A DNA stretch of 64,000 nt from CALZKI01 sp045124055 (GCA_045124055.1 JBGVKZ010000035.1:22616-86615), one strand, 5' to 3'. Shown: positions 9,151 through 18,888, counted from the first letter of the stretch. Notes: generated by a model from the sequence alone, not told the origin. A program made the numbers and translations.

Positions 9151-9417
9151 CTACCACCCAAAGAGCATTGCTGCACGATTCATACCAGAATATATCTGTT
9201 CCTCTAATACTGCATCAAAGTTCCTTGTCTCTCCCATTTTCAATGGATTTTCATTCTCTGATGATGAACTATGGTGAATATCTAACTTACTGTCCAGAAC
9301 ATCATCACTGATTTTTGCTATTTTATCAAGGCTTTTAGAGGTTACGTGATTTGGATTATATACATATGCCGAAATCCCATATAAAGCACCATTCATACCG
9401 ATTGCACCGATACCCAT
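9151..9417 (-). CDS. Small hypothetical protein (88 aa)
   Basis: I do not recognise this family. The protein starts with a Gly/Ala-rich, mildly hydrophobic stretch (MGIGAIGMNGALYGISAY), has a polar Ser/Asn-rich middle (HHSSSSENEN), and ends in an amphipathic helix EEQIYSGMNRAAMLFGW. No signal peptide or cysteines. A good GGGAGG ribosome site lies before the ATG, and the gene follows the DUF308 gene by 14 bp, so the two are probably cotranscribed. Real translation is likely; the function is unknown. Confidence 0.6.
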   Translation of the reverse strand: MGIGAIGMNGALYGISAYVYNPNHVTSKSLDKIAKISDDVLDSKLDIHHSSSSENENPLKMGETRNFDAVLEEQIYSGMNRAAMLFGW

Positions 9418-9431
9418 AAGTCATTCCTCCC

Positions 9432-10043
9432 TTATTTTTCTCTACCAGAAACTTCAATCACTTCGGTTTTTCCTACAATTACGTCTTCATTTGGCATAAG
9501 CTTTTTCATCTGCAAGCCAAGCCAAAACTCTGAAATTCCGTCTAATAAAAGAATAATACCTATTATTCTAAAAGCTAAGGTTACTGCTTTAAATGGATTA
9601 AACAAAAGCAATACTCCTAAACCGATTGTGGCAATGGAAATAATGAGTGCCACCCACCAATGACTATATTTTAAAGATGCAAAATCAATGCTGTATTTTA
9701 AATCTACAATACCATGCATCACAATAATACCACCAATAATCATCGGTAAAAGTGAAAGAACAAACTCCGGCTGTAAGAACATAAATACGCCAATGGCAAT
9801 TAATACAACCGAAAATACCATTCCAAAACCGGTCATAAAGTTTCGTTCCTTTGCCCAAAAGGAAAGTGCCAGATAAATAATTCCTACAACTAAAATAATC
9901 GCCCCTAAAACATAATTGGCTGCATTAGCAACTCCCTCTGGCCATATACACAAGATTAATCCAAATAGAATACACAGTAGCGAAGTCGTAATCCAACCGC
10001 CCTTGATTCTTCTGTACTTACTTTTGATTTCAACTACTTTCAT
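9432..10043 (-). CDS. DUF308 (HdeD-like) membrane protein
   Basis: 203-residue protein with six predicted transmembrane segments in three pairs, the HdeD/DUF308 repeat layout, with Gly/Ile-rich helices such as YVLGAIILVVGIIYLAL and FRIIGIILLLDGISEF. In enterobacteria HdeD is linked to acid stress; the role here is unknown. The frame opens five codons earlier, but GGGAG lies eight bases before the ATG at 10043, which is chosen. Probable operon with the 88-aa gene downstream. Confidence 0.82.
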   Translation of the reverse strand: MKVVEIKSKYRRIKGGWITTSLLCILFGLILCIWPEGVANAANYVLGAIILVVGIIYLALSFWAKERNFMTGFGMVFSVVLIAIGVFMFLQPEFVLSLLPMIIGGIIVMHGIVDLKYSIDFASLKYSHWWVALIISIATIGLGVLLLFNPFKAVTLAFRIIGIILLLDGISEFWLGLQMKKLMPNEDVIVGKTEVIEVSGREK

Positions 10044-10099
10044 ATTAAACTCCCACAAAAAAGAATCTTTTATAGCCTTATTATATCACAACTTTTTTA

Positions 10100-10852
10100 T
10101 TAGTGATATAAAACTTCCATCAAAGTTAAACCTTTTGCTGCTGCAAGAAATCCTGCATTTTTTCTTTCCAAAGAGCCAAGTGCATCTTCTACAGACGAAA
10201 CACTTCTCTCCAAAAGACCTACTTCAATCAGCGTTCCAGTTAAAATTCGTACCATATGATACAAAAATCCATCACCTTTATAAGTTAGAGTGATTTCATC
10301 GCCTGTTTTTTGAATATCAATACTCTCTATGGTCCTAACAGTAGATTTTTTCCCACGTTTTGTAGACGTAAATGCTTTAAAATCGTGAGTACCAGTCAAA
10401 CGTTCTGCTGCCTGTCTCATTTGTTCAATATCTAAAGGCTTTTCCACCACACAGGCATATCTTCTATCAAATACGTGTGGTATCTTGGAATTGATAATAC
10501 GATATTGATAAATTTTACCTACTGCATTTAATCTTGCGTGAAAACGTTCACCAGCTTCTTTTAAGGAAACAACTGCAATATCCTCTGGTAAATACTGGTT
10601 GATGTAGTCCCTGATTTCTGTTTCTGTTTTTTCTTCCATCAGCCCGGAATACAACTTAAAATGTGCTACCTGACCTTTTGCATGAACCCCCGCATCCGTT
10701 CTTCCTGCACCGTGAACCTCTACCGTTTCACCAGCCATTTTAGAAAGAATATTTTCTAACTTGCCTTGAATGGTATTATCGGTACTTTCCTGCTTTTGCC
10801 AGCCCTGATATTTCGTTCCTTCATATTGCAAAATCATTCGGTAATTTCGCAT
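10100..10852 (-). CDS. truA: tRNA pseudouridine(38-40) synthase TruA
   Basis: 250-residue synthase that isomerises U38-U40 in the tRNA anticodon arm. It has the N-terminal MRNYRMILQYEGTKYQGWQ and the catalytic-Asp motif GRTDAGVHAKGQVAHF (Asp near residue 52). The C-terminal KGDGFLYHMVRILTG is also typical. It overlaps the 3' end of engB by 19 bp. A second ATG forms an ATGA overlap with the engB stop, but it would delete the conserved first residues, so the longer form is preferred. Confidence 0.95.
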   Translation of the reverse strand: MRNYRMILQYEGTKYQGWQKQESTDNTIQGKLENILSKMAGETVEVHGAGRTDAGVHAKGQVAHFKLYSGLMEEKTETEIRDYINQYLPEDIAVVSLKEAGERFHARLNAVGKIYQYRIINSKIPHVFDRRYACVVEKPLDIEQMRQAAERLTGTHDFKAFTSTKRGKKSTVRTIESIDIQKTGDEITLTYKGDGFLYHMVRILTGTLIEVGLLERSVSSVEDALGSLERKNAGFLAAAKGLTLMEVLYH

Positions 10853-11451
10853 TCTGCACCGTCGCCTTTCCTCATAAAGCCTTCAATTACTTCATAAATT
10901 TCGTCTCTACCCTGTTTTGTCTGAGCAGAAAAAGGTATCACTACTGTTCCCTTTTCTACTTTCAATCCATCTTTTACCATTTTCACGTGTTTTTGCAACT
11001 GATTTCTACTGATTTTATCTGCTTTCGTCGCAATAATAATAGGATGAAAACCATTGGCTAAAATCCAGCTATACATCTGTTTATCGTTCGCTGATGGCTC
11101 GTGGCGAATATCTATCAAAAGAAAAACTGCCTTTAATTGCTTAGATTTCTTTAAATATCGTTCAATCATCTTTCCCCACTTGGCTTTTATTTCTTCGCTT
11201 ACTTTCGCATAACCATAGCCTGGCAAATCCACAAAATAAATCTCATTGTTTACATTATAAAAATTGATAGTCTGTGTCTTTCCCGGCTGGGAACTGGTTC
11301 TTGCAAGAGATTTTCGATTCATAAGAGCATTGATGAGGGAAGATTTACCCACGTTACTTTTTCCTGCAAAAGCAATTTCCATAAATGTATTATCCGGTAA
11401 GGTACTGGTAATTCCGCAAACGGTTTCCAATGCTGCACTTTTAATTATCAT
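10834..11451 (-). CDS. engB: Ribosome-biogenesis GTPase EngB/YsxC
   Basis: 205-residue TrmE-Era-EngA-like GTPase needed for 50S subunit assembly. G1 GKSNVGKSSLIN, G3 DLPGYGYA and G4 TKAD are present, with the family-specific TSSQPGKTQTINFY as switch I. Located downstream of lon, as usual in Firmicutes (lon-engB), with an 11-bp gap and an overlap into truA. Essential in most hosts. Confidence 0.96.
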   Translation of the reverse strand: MIIKSAALETVCGITSTLPDNTFMEIAFAGKSNVGKSSLINALMNRKSLARTSSQPGKTQTINFYNVNNEIYFVDLPGYGYAKVSEEIKAKWGKMIERYLKKSKQLKAVFLLIDIRHEPSANDKQMYSWILANGFHPIIIATKADKISRNQLQKHVKMVKDGLKVEKGTVVIPFSAQTKQGRDEIYEVIEGFMRKGDGAECEITE

Positions 11452-11462
11452 ACAAATATCCT

Positions 11463-13814
11463 CTAGTCTACAAATGCCTGTTTGATTACTTGTTCCATTG
11501 TTTCCACAAAGACAATTTCCATTCCTTCTTTAATTTCTTCAGAAATTTCCTCAATGTCTTTCTGGTTTTCTATTGGTACTAAGACCTTTTTTATACCGGC
11601 ATTTTTCGCTGCCAGTACTTTTTCTTTTAAACCACCGATTGCAAGAACTCTGCCACGTAAGGTAATTTCGCCTGTCATTGCTACCAAGGGGTCTACTTTT
11701 TTATTTGAAGCAGCAGATAAAATCGCTGTCGCCATTGTGATACCGGCGGATGGACCATCTTTTGGTACAGCCCCTTCCGGTACGTGAATATGGAAATCAT
11801 GTTCCTTAAAAAAATCAGGTGTTATTTTATATGTATCCCCTACACTTCTGACATAACTAAAGGCTGTCATAGCAGATTCTTTCATCACATCGCCTAATTT
11901 TCCGGTTAACTGAATTTCTCCTTTTCCGTGCATAACATTGACTTCGATTTCTAAAGTGTCTCCACCTACACTGGTCCACGCAAGTCCACGAACAATGCCA
12001 ACTTCTGCTTTTTTATTTGCTTTATCCTGTCGATATTTCTCTTTTCCAAGGAAATCTTTTAAGTTTTTAGTATTGACTTTTACAGTCAAAGAATTACCCT
12101 CTTTATTCTCGCCTTTTTGTCTTGCCTGCAGAATTTCTTTTGCGGCTTTACGACAAATCTTCGCAATCTGTCTTTCTAATTCACGAACACCGGCTTCTTT
12201 TGTATAGTTCTCAATCATTCCTTTGATAGCACCATCGCTGATACTCAGTTCTTTATTGGTTAAACCATTTTTTTCAAACTGTTTCTTTATCAAATGTTCT
12301 TTAGCAATATGGAATTTCTCATTAGCAGTATAACTTCCTACTTCAATTATTTCCATACGGTCAAGAAGTGGTCTTGGTATCGTTTGTATGGAGTTAGCAG
12401 TGGCTATAAATAGCACATTTGACAAATCCACAGGGACTTCTACATAGTGGTCAATAAAGTGTTTATTTTGCTCAGAATCCAAGACTTCCAAAAGAGCCGA
12501 AAAGGTATCTCCTTTGTAGTCATTGCTGACCTTATCAATTTCATCTAACAGCATCAATGGGTTGTTGACACCAGCCTGCTTGAGTCCATTTACCATACGT
12601 CCAGGCATTGCACCCACGTAGGTCTTTCTATGTCCTCGAATTTCTGCTTCATCTCTCACGCCTCCAAGGCAAATTCGTACATATTGCTTGTTCAAGGCTT
12701 CTGCCACACTTTTGGCAATCGAGGTCTTTCCAGTTCCCGGAGGTCCTACAAGACAAATAATAGGGCTATCCCCTTTCCCTGTCAGAACACGAACTGCCAA
12801 AAATTCTACAATTCTTTCTTTCACTTTTTCCAGGCCATAGTGCTGTTCTTCTAAAACTTTCTCAGCGTGGGCAAGGTCCATATTATCTTTGGAGGATTTC
12901 TTCCAAGGCAAACTTAAAAGAGTTTCAATGTAACCTCTCTCCACTGCTCCTTCTGAAGAAGAATCGGAAAGAGTTTTCAAGCGTTCAATTTCTGTCTTAA
13001 TTTTCTCTTTTATCACTTTATCTGCTTTTAATTTCTTTAATTCTTCTTCGTATTTATCAATCTCAGGCATCTTACCGGTGTAGCCCAGTTCTTCCTTGAT
13101 AAATCCCATCTGCTCGCGAAGAACGTACTCTTTCTGGTGTTTATCAATTCTTTCTTTCACTTTTGCTGCCATATCCGTTTTAATGGTTGCCATATTAATT
13201 TCATTGGATAGAATAACAGCTACGCTTTCTACTCGTTTGGAAATACTGAAAGTTTCCAGAATTTCCTGTTTTTTTGTAAAAGGAATTGGCATACCAGCAA
13301 TAATCTGGTCTGCTAATACACCTGGCTTTTTAATCGTTTCAAAGTGACTAATGAGCCCTTTTCCTACCTTTGGATAATACTGTGCGTATTTTTTAAATAG
13401 ATCCTGAATGTATCCAACATAGGCGGCCTTTTCATCTTCACTTTCCAAATCGTCAATAGAAGAAATTTCTTCTATCACTGCTGACAAGTATTTGTCATTT
13501 TCTTCTTCCCACTGAATGATTTTGCCTCTGGAAAGTCCTTCCACAAACAGACTCACCAAACCATCTTTTCTTCTATGCATCTGCTTTACAGTGGCAATCG
13601 CACCAACTTCATAGATTTGCTCATATTTTGGTGCATCTATTTCCGCTTTTTTCTGAGAAACTAAAAAAATCTCGCTTTTTTCCTCTAAAGCAACTTCCAC
13701 CGCTTTAATGGATTTTTCTCTATTTAAATCAAAATGAAGCATCATATCCGGCATAACAACAAGTCCTCGTAAGGCAATTACCGGCATGCTTTTTTGCATA
13801 ATTTTCTCTTCCAT
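11463..13814 (-). CDS. lon: ATP-dependent protease La (Lon)
   Basis: 783-residue cytoplasmic AAA+ serine protease. It has an N-terminal LAN substrate domain (PVIALRGLVVMPDM), Walker A GPPGTGKTS, Walker B LMLLDEIDK, and the Ser-Lys dyad in KDGPSAGIT and KEKVLAAK of the C-terminal P domain. Length is standard. Either the first ATG (GTGAGAG upstream) or an ATG at 13799 (GGAAGAG upstream) could be the start. A stable hairpin separates it from clpX, so it may be partly independent of the clp genes. I see no CtsR-type operator. Confidence 0.96.
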   Translation of the reverse strand: MEEKIMQKSMPVIALRGLVVMPDMMLHFDLNREKSIKAVEVALEEKSEIFLVSQKKAEIDAPKYEQIYEVGAIATVKQMHRRKDGLVSLFVEGLSRGKIIQWEEENDKYLSAVIEEISSIDDLESEDEKAAYVGYIQDLFKKYAQYYPKVGKGLISHFETIKKPGVLADQIIAGMPIPFTKKQEILETFSISKRVESVAVILSNEINMATIKTDMAAKVKERIDKHQKEYVLREQMGFIKEELGYTGKMPEIDKYEEELKKLKADKVIKEKIKTEIERLKTLSDSSSEGAVERGYIETLLSLPWKKSSKDNMDLAHAEKVLEEQHYGLEKVKERIVEFLAVRVLTGKGDSPIICLVGPPGTGKTSIAKSVAEALNKQYVRICLGGVRDEAEIRGHRKTYVGAMPGRMVNGLKQAGVNNPLMLLDEIDKVSNDYKGDTFSALLEVLDSEQNKHFIDHYVEVPVDLSNVLFIATANSIQTIPRPLLDRMEIIEVGSYTANEKFHIAKEHLIKKQFEKNGLTNKELSISDGAIKGMIENYTKEAGVRELERQIAKICRKAAKEILQARQKGENKEGNSLTVKVNTKNLKDFLGKEKYRQDKANKKAEVGIVRGLAWTSVGGDTLEIEVNVMHGKGEIQLTGKLGDVMKESAMTAFSYVRSVGDTYKITPDFFKEHDFHIHVPEGAVPKDGPSAGITMATAILSAASNKKVDPLVAMTGEITLRGRVLAIGGLKEKVLAAKNAGIKKVLVPIENQKDIEEISEEIKEGMEIVFVETMEQVIKQAFVD

Positions 13815-13847
13815 ACTCTCACACTTTTCTCTCTAAAACTACAAAGA

Positions 13848-13865
13848 CCGCCACAAATGTGGCGG
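13848..13865. terminator. Stem-loop between clpX and lon
   Basis: CCGCCACA-AA-TGTGGCGG, perfect 8-bp stem. The U-tract is poor in the clpX direction (UCUUUGUAGUUUU) but good on the plus strand (CCCTTTTTT). It is probably an attenuator or mRNA-stabilising hairpin rather than a strong stop. Confidence 0.55.
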
Positions 13866-13886
13866 CCCTTTTTTGATTATATAACT

Positions 13887-15140
13887 CTAACGATGTTTTA
13901 TGATAGGTTCGCCTGTACCTTCCACAGCCCCTTTTGTAATAATACATTCTGTAATAGTATCATCTGATGGAATCTGATACATAATATCCATCATAACTTT
14001 TTCCATAATAGAACGAAGTCCTCTGGCACCTGTTTTTCTCTCAAATGCCTGGTCTGCAATGGCGTAAATTGCATCTTCTTCAAAGCTTAATTTTACATCA
14101 TCAAAATCAAACAATTTTTGATACTGTTTTACTAAAGCACTCTTTGGCTCTTTTAAAATACGAACCAAAGCATCTTTATCCAAACCTTCTAAGGAAACGT
14201 TAATCGGCACACGACCAACAAATTCAGGAATTAAGCCAAATTTTACTAAATCCTGTGGGATAATCTCTTTAAAGATTTCGCCGATTTCTCTGGAACTTTT
14301 GGTTGCAATTTCTGCATTGAAACCGATGGATTTGCGGTCAAGCCTCTTTTCCACAATTTTTTCAAGCCCATCAAAAGCACCACCACAAATAAATAAGATA
14401 TTTGAGGTATCTATCTGAATCAGTTCTTGATGTGGGTGTTTTCTGCCTCCCTGTGGTGGAACGCTAGCAACTGTTCCTTCAATAATTTTAAGAAGTGCCT
14501 GCTGCACCCCCTCACCTGAAACATCTCTTGTAATAGATACATTTTCACTTTTTTTAGTTATTTTGTCAATTTCATCGATGTAAATGATACCATACTGAGC
14601 ACGTTCTACATCATTGTCTGCCGCCTGAATTAACTTCAGTAAAATATTTTCAACATCTTCACCCACATAACCTGCTTCTGTCAAAGTAGTGGCATCCGCA
14701 ATGGCAAAAGGTACGTTAATAATTTTTGCTAAGGTCTGGGCTAAATAGGTCTTACCAGAGCCGGTAGGACCAATCATAATAATATTACTCTTTTGTAATT
14801 CCACACCGTCGTTTTCTTTTTGGGATAAAACACGTTTATAATGGTTGTATACAGCAACTGCCAATACTTTCTTTGCGTCTTCCTGTCCGATGACATATTC
14901 ATCTAAAAAATTCTTGATTTCAATGGGTTTTAACAGGTTAATATCTACTTCTACTTCCTGTTCTTCCTCTCTGTCAATATCGTCAAATTCTTCCATAATA
15001 ATGTCATTACAGATTTCTATACATTCATCACAGATAAAAACTCCGGAACCTTGTGGTCCTGCGATAAGTTTTCTCGCCATTCCCTGTGATTTTCCACAAA
15101 AAGAACATTTAACTCTGCCGTCAGAATTCTTTCCTGCCAT
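13887..15140 (-). CDS. clpX: ATP-dependent Clp protease ATP-binding subunit ClpX
   Basis: 417-residue AAA+ unfoldase that feeds ClpP. An N-terminal C4 zinc-binding domain (CSFCGKS...CDECIEIC, residues ~13-42) is followed by Walker A GPTGSGKT, Walker B IIYIDEIDK and sensor II GARGLRSI. The IGF loop that docks on ClpP is present (KSIGFNAE). It lies 24 bp after clpP on the same strand; AGGAG precedes the ATG. Confidence 0.97.
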   Translation of the reverse strand: MAGKNSDGRVKCSFCGKSQGMARKLIAGPQGSGVFICDECIEICNDIIMEEFDDIDREEEQEVEVDINLLKPIEIKNFLDEYVIGQEDAKKVLAVAVYNHYKRVLSQKENDGVELQKSNIIMIGPTGSGKTYLAQTLAKIINVPFAIADATTLTEAGYVGEDVENILLKLIQAADNDVERAQYGIIYIDEIDKITKKSENVSITRDVSGEGVQQALLKIIEGTVASVPPQGGRKHPHQELIQIDTSNILFICGGAFDGLEKIVEKRLDRKSIGFNAEIATKSSREIGEIFKEIIPQDLVKFGLIPEFVGRVPINVSLEGLDKDALVRILKEPKSALVKQYQKLFDFDDVKLSFEEDAIYAIADQAFERKTGARGLRSIMEKVMMDIMYQIPSDDTITECIITKGAVEGTGEPIIKHR

Positions 15141-15164
15141 ATATTATAACTCCTAAAATTCGTT

Positions 15165-15755
15165 TTAGTTCTCTATTCTTGAAGTGATAACTTTATCAAT
15201 TAAGCCGTATTCTACTGCTTCTTGAGCTGTTTTCCAGTTATCTCTTTCTGTATCGGCAGCAATGGTTTCATAATCCTTGCCTGTATTTTCTGCAAGCATT
15301 CTGTTTAATTTCTCTTTCGTTTTTAAAATGTGTTTTGCTGCGATTTCGATTTCAGTCGCCTGACCCTGTGTTCCGCCAAGTGGCTGATGAATCATAATTT
15401 CTGCATTTGGAAGTGCATAACGTTTTCCTTTTGCACCACCTGCAAGTAAAAATGCACCCATACTGGCTGCCATACCAATACACATAGTTGAAACATCACA
15501 TTTGATGTACTGCATTGTATCATAAATTGCCATTCCGGCTGTTACAGAACCACCTGGACTATTGATATATAACTGAATATCTTTGTCCGGGTCTTCTGCT
15601 TCTAAGAAAAGTAACTGTGCTACAACAAGGCTTGCTGTTGTTTCATTTACTTCTTCTCCCAAGAAAATAATTCTATCTTTTAATAATCTCGAATATATAT
15701 CGTAAGATCTTTCTCCTTTGCTTGTCTGTTCAACGACATAAGGTACTAAACTCAT
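15165..15755 (-). CDS. clpP: ATP-dependent Clp protease proteolytic subunit ClpP
   Basis: 196-residue serine protease of the ClpXP complex. The catalytic triad is visible as GMAASMGAFLL (Ser), AEIMIHQPLGG (His) and the Asp in DTERDNW. The frame allows a TTG two codons upstream, but AGGAGG is eight bases before the ATG at 15755, which decides the start. In order tig-clpP-clpX-lon. Confidence 0.97.
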   Translation of the reverse strand: MSLVPYVVEQTSKGERSYDIYSRLLKDRIIFLGEEVNETTASLVVAQLLFLEAEDPDKDIQLYINSPGGSVTAGMAIYDTMQYIKCDVSTMCIGMAASMGAFLLAGGAKGKRYALPNAEIMIHQPLGGTQGQATEIEIAAKHILKTKEKLNRMLAENTGKDYETIAADTERDNWKTAQEAVEYGLIDKVITSRIEN

Positions 15756-15781
15756 CTTCAAATCCTCCTATACATTCTTTT

Positions 15782-15814
15782 ATGGCAGCCATTTTTATAA
15801 AAAACGGCTGCCAT
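15782..15814. promoter_or_regulatory. Stable stem-loop between tig and clpP
   Basis: ATGGCAGCC / GGCTGCCAT, perfect 9-bp stem over a 15-base A/T loop. There is no U-tract on the minus strand (AAAAGAAUG follows), so it looks like an attenuation, processing or mRNA-protection element in the tig-clpP transcript rather than a terminator. Confidence 0.5.
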
Positions 15815-15829
15815 CATATGTTTTAACTC

Positions 15830-17116
15830 TTATTTTTCTTTTGCATTACTTACTACGAATTCAACTGCTTTTCTAACAACAATATCTTTCTTAACTTCTG
15901 CTGAGTGTTTGTCACCAAGTAATTCTTTTACTTTGTCAGCTTCCATCTGATACATTTCTGCCATTTTTGCAATTTCTTCATCGTATTCTGCATCTGTTAC
16001 TTCCATTTTTTCTGCTTGGGCAACTGCTTCTAATACCAATCTTGCCTGGATACGTCTTAATGCCTGTGGTTTTACCTGTTCTAATAATGTTTCCACAGTT
16101 AAACCAGTAAACTGCATATACTGTTCCATAGAAAGACCCTGCATCTGAATTCTCTGAGCGAAATCTTCAACCATCTGTCTCTGCTGTGTTTCAAGCATTG
16201 CATCTGGGATTTCCATTTCAGCTTTTTCAATGATTGCGTCGATGACTGCATCTTCTTTCGCATCTTTTGCTGCTTTTTCTTTTCTTTCTGTAATTTTTGC
16301 TTTTACTGATTCTTTGTATTCCGCTACTGTTTCAAATTCTGAAACTTCTGCTGCGAAATCATCATCTAATTCTGGTAATTCTTTTACTTTAATTTCTTTT
16401 ACAGTACATTTGAATACTGCTGCTTTACCAGCTAAGTCTTCTGAGTGGTAATCTTCTGGGAAAGTAACATTTACTTCTGTTTCTTCGTTTAATTTTGCAC
16501 CAACTAACTGTTCTTCAAATCCAGGAATGAAAGCACCTGAACCGATTGTTAATGGGTAATTTTCTCCTTTGCCGCCTTCAAAAGCAACGCCGTCAACAAA
16601 TCCTTCAAAATCAATAACTGTCATATCACCATTTTCTACGGCTCTATCTTCCACTGAGATTGTTCTTGCATTTGCATCTCTTTCTCTGTCGATTTCTTCA
16701 TTAATCTGTTCTTCTGTAACTTCTACATCTAATTTTTCAACAGTAACACCTTTGTATTTTCCAAGTTTTACTTCTGGTTTTAAAGCAACTTCTGCTGTGA
16801 AAATGAAAGGTTTTCCTTTTTCAATCTGTGTTACTTCTACTTTTGGTGAAGAAACGATTTCTTCTTCACATTCTTCAACTGCTTTTTCATAAGCTGGTCC
16901 GATTAATGCATTGGCTGCATCTTCGTAGAAAATTTCAGGTCCGTACATTTTTTCAACCATCTGACGAGGTACTTTACCTTTTCTAAAACCAGGAACACTG
17001 ATTTTTCCTTTATTTTTCTGGAAAGCAGTTTCTAATGCTTTGTCTAATTCTTCTGCTGAAACTTCAATAGTAAGTTTCGCCATATTTTTTTCTAATTTTT
17101 CAACTTGTAAACTCAT
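15830..17116 (-). CDS. tig: Trigger factor (ribosome-associated chaperone/PPIase)
   Basis: 428 residues. It has an N-terminal ribosome-binding domain with the signature loop GFRKGKVPR near residue 44, a central FKBP-type PPIase domain (GDMTVIDFEGFVDGVAF...FIPGFEEQLVGA), and a helical C-terminal chaperone domain. The open frame extends 30 codons upstream, but AGGAGG nine bases before the ATG at 17116 and the family N-terminus (MSLQVEKLEKN) fix the start. It binds nascent chains near L23 and folds them. First gene of the clp-lon stretch. Confidence 0.96.
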   Translation of the reverse strand: MSLQVEKLEKNMAKLTIEVSAEELDKALETAFQKNKGKISVPGFRKGKVPRQMVEKMYGPEIFYEDAANALIGPAYEKAVEECEEEIVSSPKVEVTQIEKGKPFIFTAEVALKPEVKLGKYKGVTVEKLDVEVTEEQINEEIDRERDANARTISVEDRAVENGDMTVIDFEGFVDGVAFEGGKGENYPLTIGSGAFIPGFEEQLVGAKLNEETEVNVTFPEDYHSEDLAGKAAVFKCTVKEIKVKELPELDDDFAAEVSEFETVAEYKESVKAKITERKEKAAKDAKEDAVIDAIIEKAEMEIPDAMLETQQRQMVEDFAQRIQMQGLSMEQYMQFTGLTVETLLEQVKPQALRRIQARLVLEAVAQAEKMEVTDAEYDEEIAKMAEMYQMEADKVKELLGDKHSAEVKKDIVVRKAVEFVVSNAKEK

Positions 17117-17231
17117 GTTACAACTCCTCCTATATCCTTCTGTGAATCTCTCTATTAAAATATGGTATATTTTACTCCGTCCTAGAATATTTTTCCACGA
17201 CAACAAAGACCATAGTCACAGTCATTTAAGA

Positions 17232-17240
17232 ATTATAGCA
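17232..17240 (-). promoter_or_regulatory. Extended -10 promoter upstream of tig
   Basis: TGC-TATAAT on the minus strand, an extended -10 element with no good -35. It would give a leader of roughly 110 nt before the tig start. Confidence 0.5.
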
Positions 17241-17257
17241 CAAGCCTTGGAAAATTA

Positions 17258-17515
17258 CTAGCATTTTTTAGTGTTCTTCGCGTAAATTACCTTAGAATTC
17301 ATACCTTTTAGCATTCCAATTTTACCAGAAACCGTACTAATGACATTTTCCGGTGCTTCCATTACGACACTGATGACCGCAATATCGTTTTCGGCATGTG
17401 GTATTCCCATTCTTCCAATTATATAATCACCAAACTCATGTAAAATGGTATTGAGCTTGCCAGTCTCCTTTTTGTCTTCCACAATAATGCCGATAAGAGC
17501 TACTCGTTTTTCCAT
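17258..17515 (-). CDS. TM1266-family iron-only hydrogenase system regulator
   Basis: 85-residue ferredoxin-fold (ACT/NikR-C-like) protein of the TM1266 family, known from Thermotoga and Clostridia near [FeFe]-hydrogenase maturation genes. It begins MEKRVALIGIIVED and contains GDYIIGRMGIP and a VSGKIGMLKGMNSK core, all typical. There is no DNA-binding helix, so 'regulator' is a family name, not a shown role. It overlaps the fused ABC gene upstream by 16 bp, which ties it translationally to that importer. No hydrogenase gene is in the window. Confidence 0.85.
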   Translation of the reverse strand: MEKRVALIGIIVEDKKETGKLNTILHEFGDYIIGRMGIPHAENDIAVISVVMEAPENVISTVSGKIGMLKGMNSKVIYAKNTKKC

Positions 17516-18888
17516 AGGTAGACTTCCTCCCCCTGCATCTTTCTCACATCATCTTTTAGATGTGTGGTAAATAAAATCGTTCTGCCTTTTTGATATTTTT
17601 TTATAAATGTAATGGTGTTTTCCTTCGTTGCCTCATCTAAGCCATTAAATGCCTCGTCTAATAAAACAATGACGCTATCCGAAAGCATTGCTCTGGCAAT
17701 TTCCACACGTCTTTTCATACCACCACTATATTCTCTTATGGGCTTTTTGAGGGCCTCTGGTGGAAGAATTTCTTCCAATGCTTTCTCTACTGCTTCTAAA
17801 GTCATCGTGCATTGTCCTGTGGCAAACACATTCTCACCTGCCGTATATTCTTCAAACAACCTGTTATCCTGAAAAACAAATGACTTAACGCCTTCGAATT
17901 TTGTCATATCTCCTTTCTCTATTTTTTGTAGTCCACAAATGCTGCGTAAAAAGGTTGTTTTGCCTATGCCGGAGGCACCAATGATACAATAGGTTTTTCC
18001 AGTTTCAAAAAAACATGTGACATTATCTAGAATTTTTTCTTTCCCAAAAGAAACCGTAAGGTCTTTCATCATTAGATTTTTCATTTCATAACTTTTGTAA
18101 TTTTTGCTTTTCAGTTTTCCTGTAGGTTTTTTATGAAAATAGAAGTTTGTCACTTTTACATAAAACTTTTCACATAAGAAGGATACAAAAATAATCGTAA
18201 CCAGCCAAGACAAAACCCCCGCCGTATCTAAATAGATTTTTGACATATAAATACGTTCGCCCATAGAATAGTCCGGCGTTCCGATAATTTCTGCTGCTAT
18301 TCCCGCCTTGAAAACCATTCCCACCGTCAAGCGAACGGCACTGATAAAATAAGGTTCTAAAGCAGGTAAATAAATAAATCTCATTCGGTTTTTAAGGGGC
18401 ATAGCAAATACTTTTGCCACTTCCATTTGTCCCTTAGGGATTTGCCCCAGTCCTTCTAAAAGGTTTAAATATATGGGTGGAAATGCTACAATAAGTGCTA
18501 CATAAAAAGCGAGATTTTTTGACCCTGCCCAGATGAGCAAAAGCACAATAAAGCAAGCGATTGGAGCAGCCTTCAAAAATTGCACAAGGGGAGCTAAGAT
18601 TTCCTCTATAATTTTCTGTTTCCACGCAAAAATGCTACAAAGAATCGCGAAAATGAGTCCCAGTAAGAATCCTGCATTTATGTAGAGCATTGTGTTGCCT
18701 ACTGTTTTATAGTATTCTCTAGTTTGTAAATCCTCAAAAAGTCTTTTCAAAACCGCTATGGGTGTTTCTAACAAAATGGAATTATCAATCAAAAGGGCGG
18801 CTATCTGCCACAGTAAAATCCAACCAAAAACAATGAGAATTTTTCGCCATATGAAGTTTTGTTTTTCTCTTTTCTTTTCTACTTTCAT
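17500..18888 (-). CDS. Fused ABC importer permease-ATPase (NitT/TauT type)
   Basis: 462 residues with two domains normally encoded separately. Residues ~1-250 are a BPD permease of the SsuC/TauC type with about six TM segments and an EAA-like loop (GQMEVAKVFAMP). Residues ~265-462 are an ABC ATPase with Walker A GASGIGKTT, Q-loop FQDNR, signature SGGMKRR and Walker B VIVLLDEAFNGLD, followed by the switch His (TTHLKDD). The ATPase half is short. It lies between a lipoprotein SBP and a TM1266 gene, forming a compact importer for an unidentified small substrate (sulfonate, nitrate or thiamine-precursor-like by family). Confidence 0.9.
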   Translation of the reverse strand: MKVEKKREKQNFIWRKILIVFGWILLWQIAALLIDNSILLETPIAVLKRLFEDLQTREYYKTVGNTMLYINAGFLLGLIFAILCSIFAWKQKIIEEILAPLVQFLKAAPIACFIVLLLIWAGSKNLAFYVALIVAFPPIYLNLLEGLGQIPKGQMEVAKVFAMPLKNRMRFIYLPALEPYFISAVRLTVGMVFKAGIAAEIIGTPDYSMGERIYMSKIYLDTAGVLSWLVTIIFVSFLCEKFYVKVTNFYFHKKPTGKLKSKNYKSYEMKNLMMKDLTVSFGKEKILDNVTCFFETGKTYCIIGASGIGKTTFLRSICGLQKIEKGDMTKFEGVKSFVFQDNRLFEEYTAGENVFATGQCTMTLEAVEKALEEILPPEALKKPIREYSGGMKRRVEIARAMLSDSVIVLLDEAFNGLDEATKENTITFIKKYQKGRTILFTTHLKDDVRKMQGEEVYLWKNE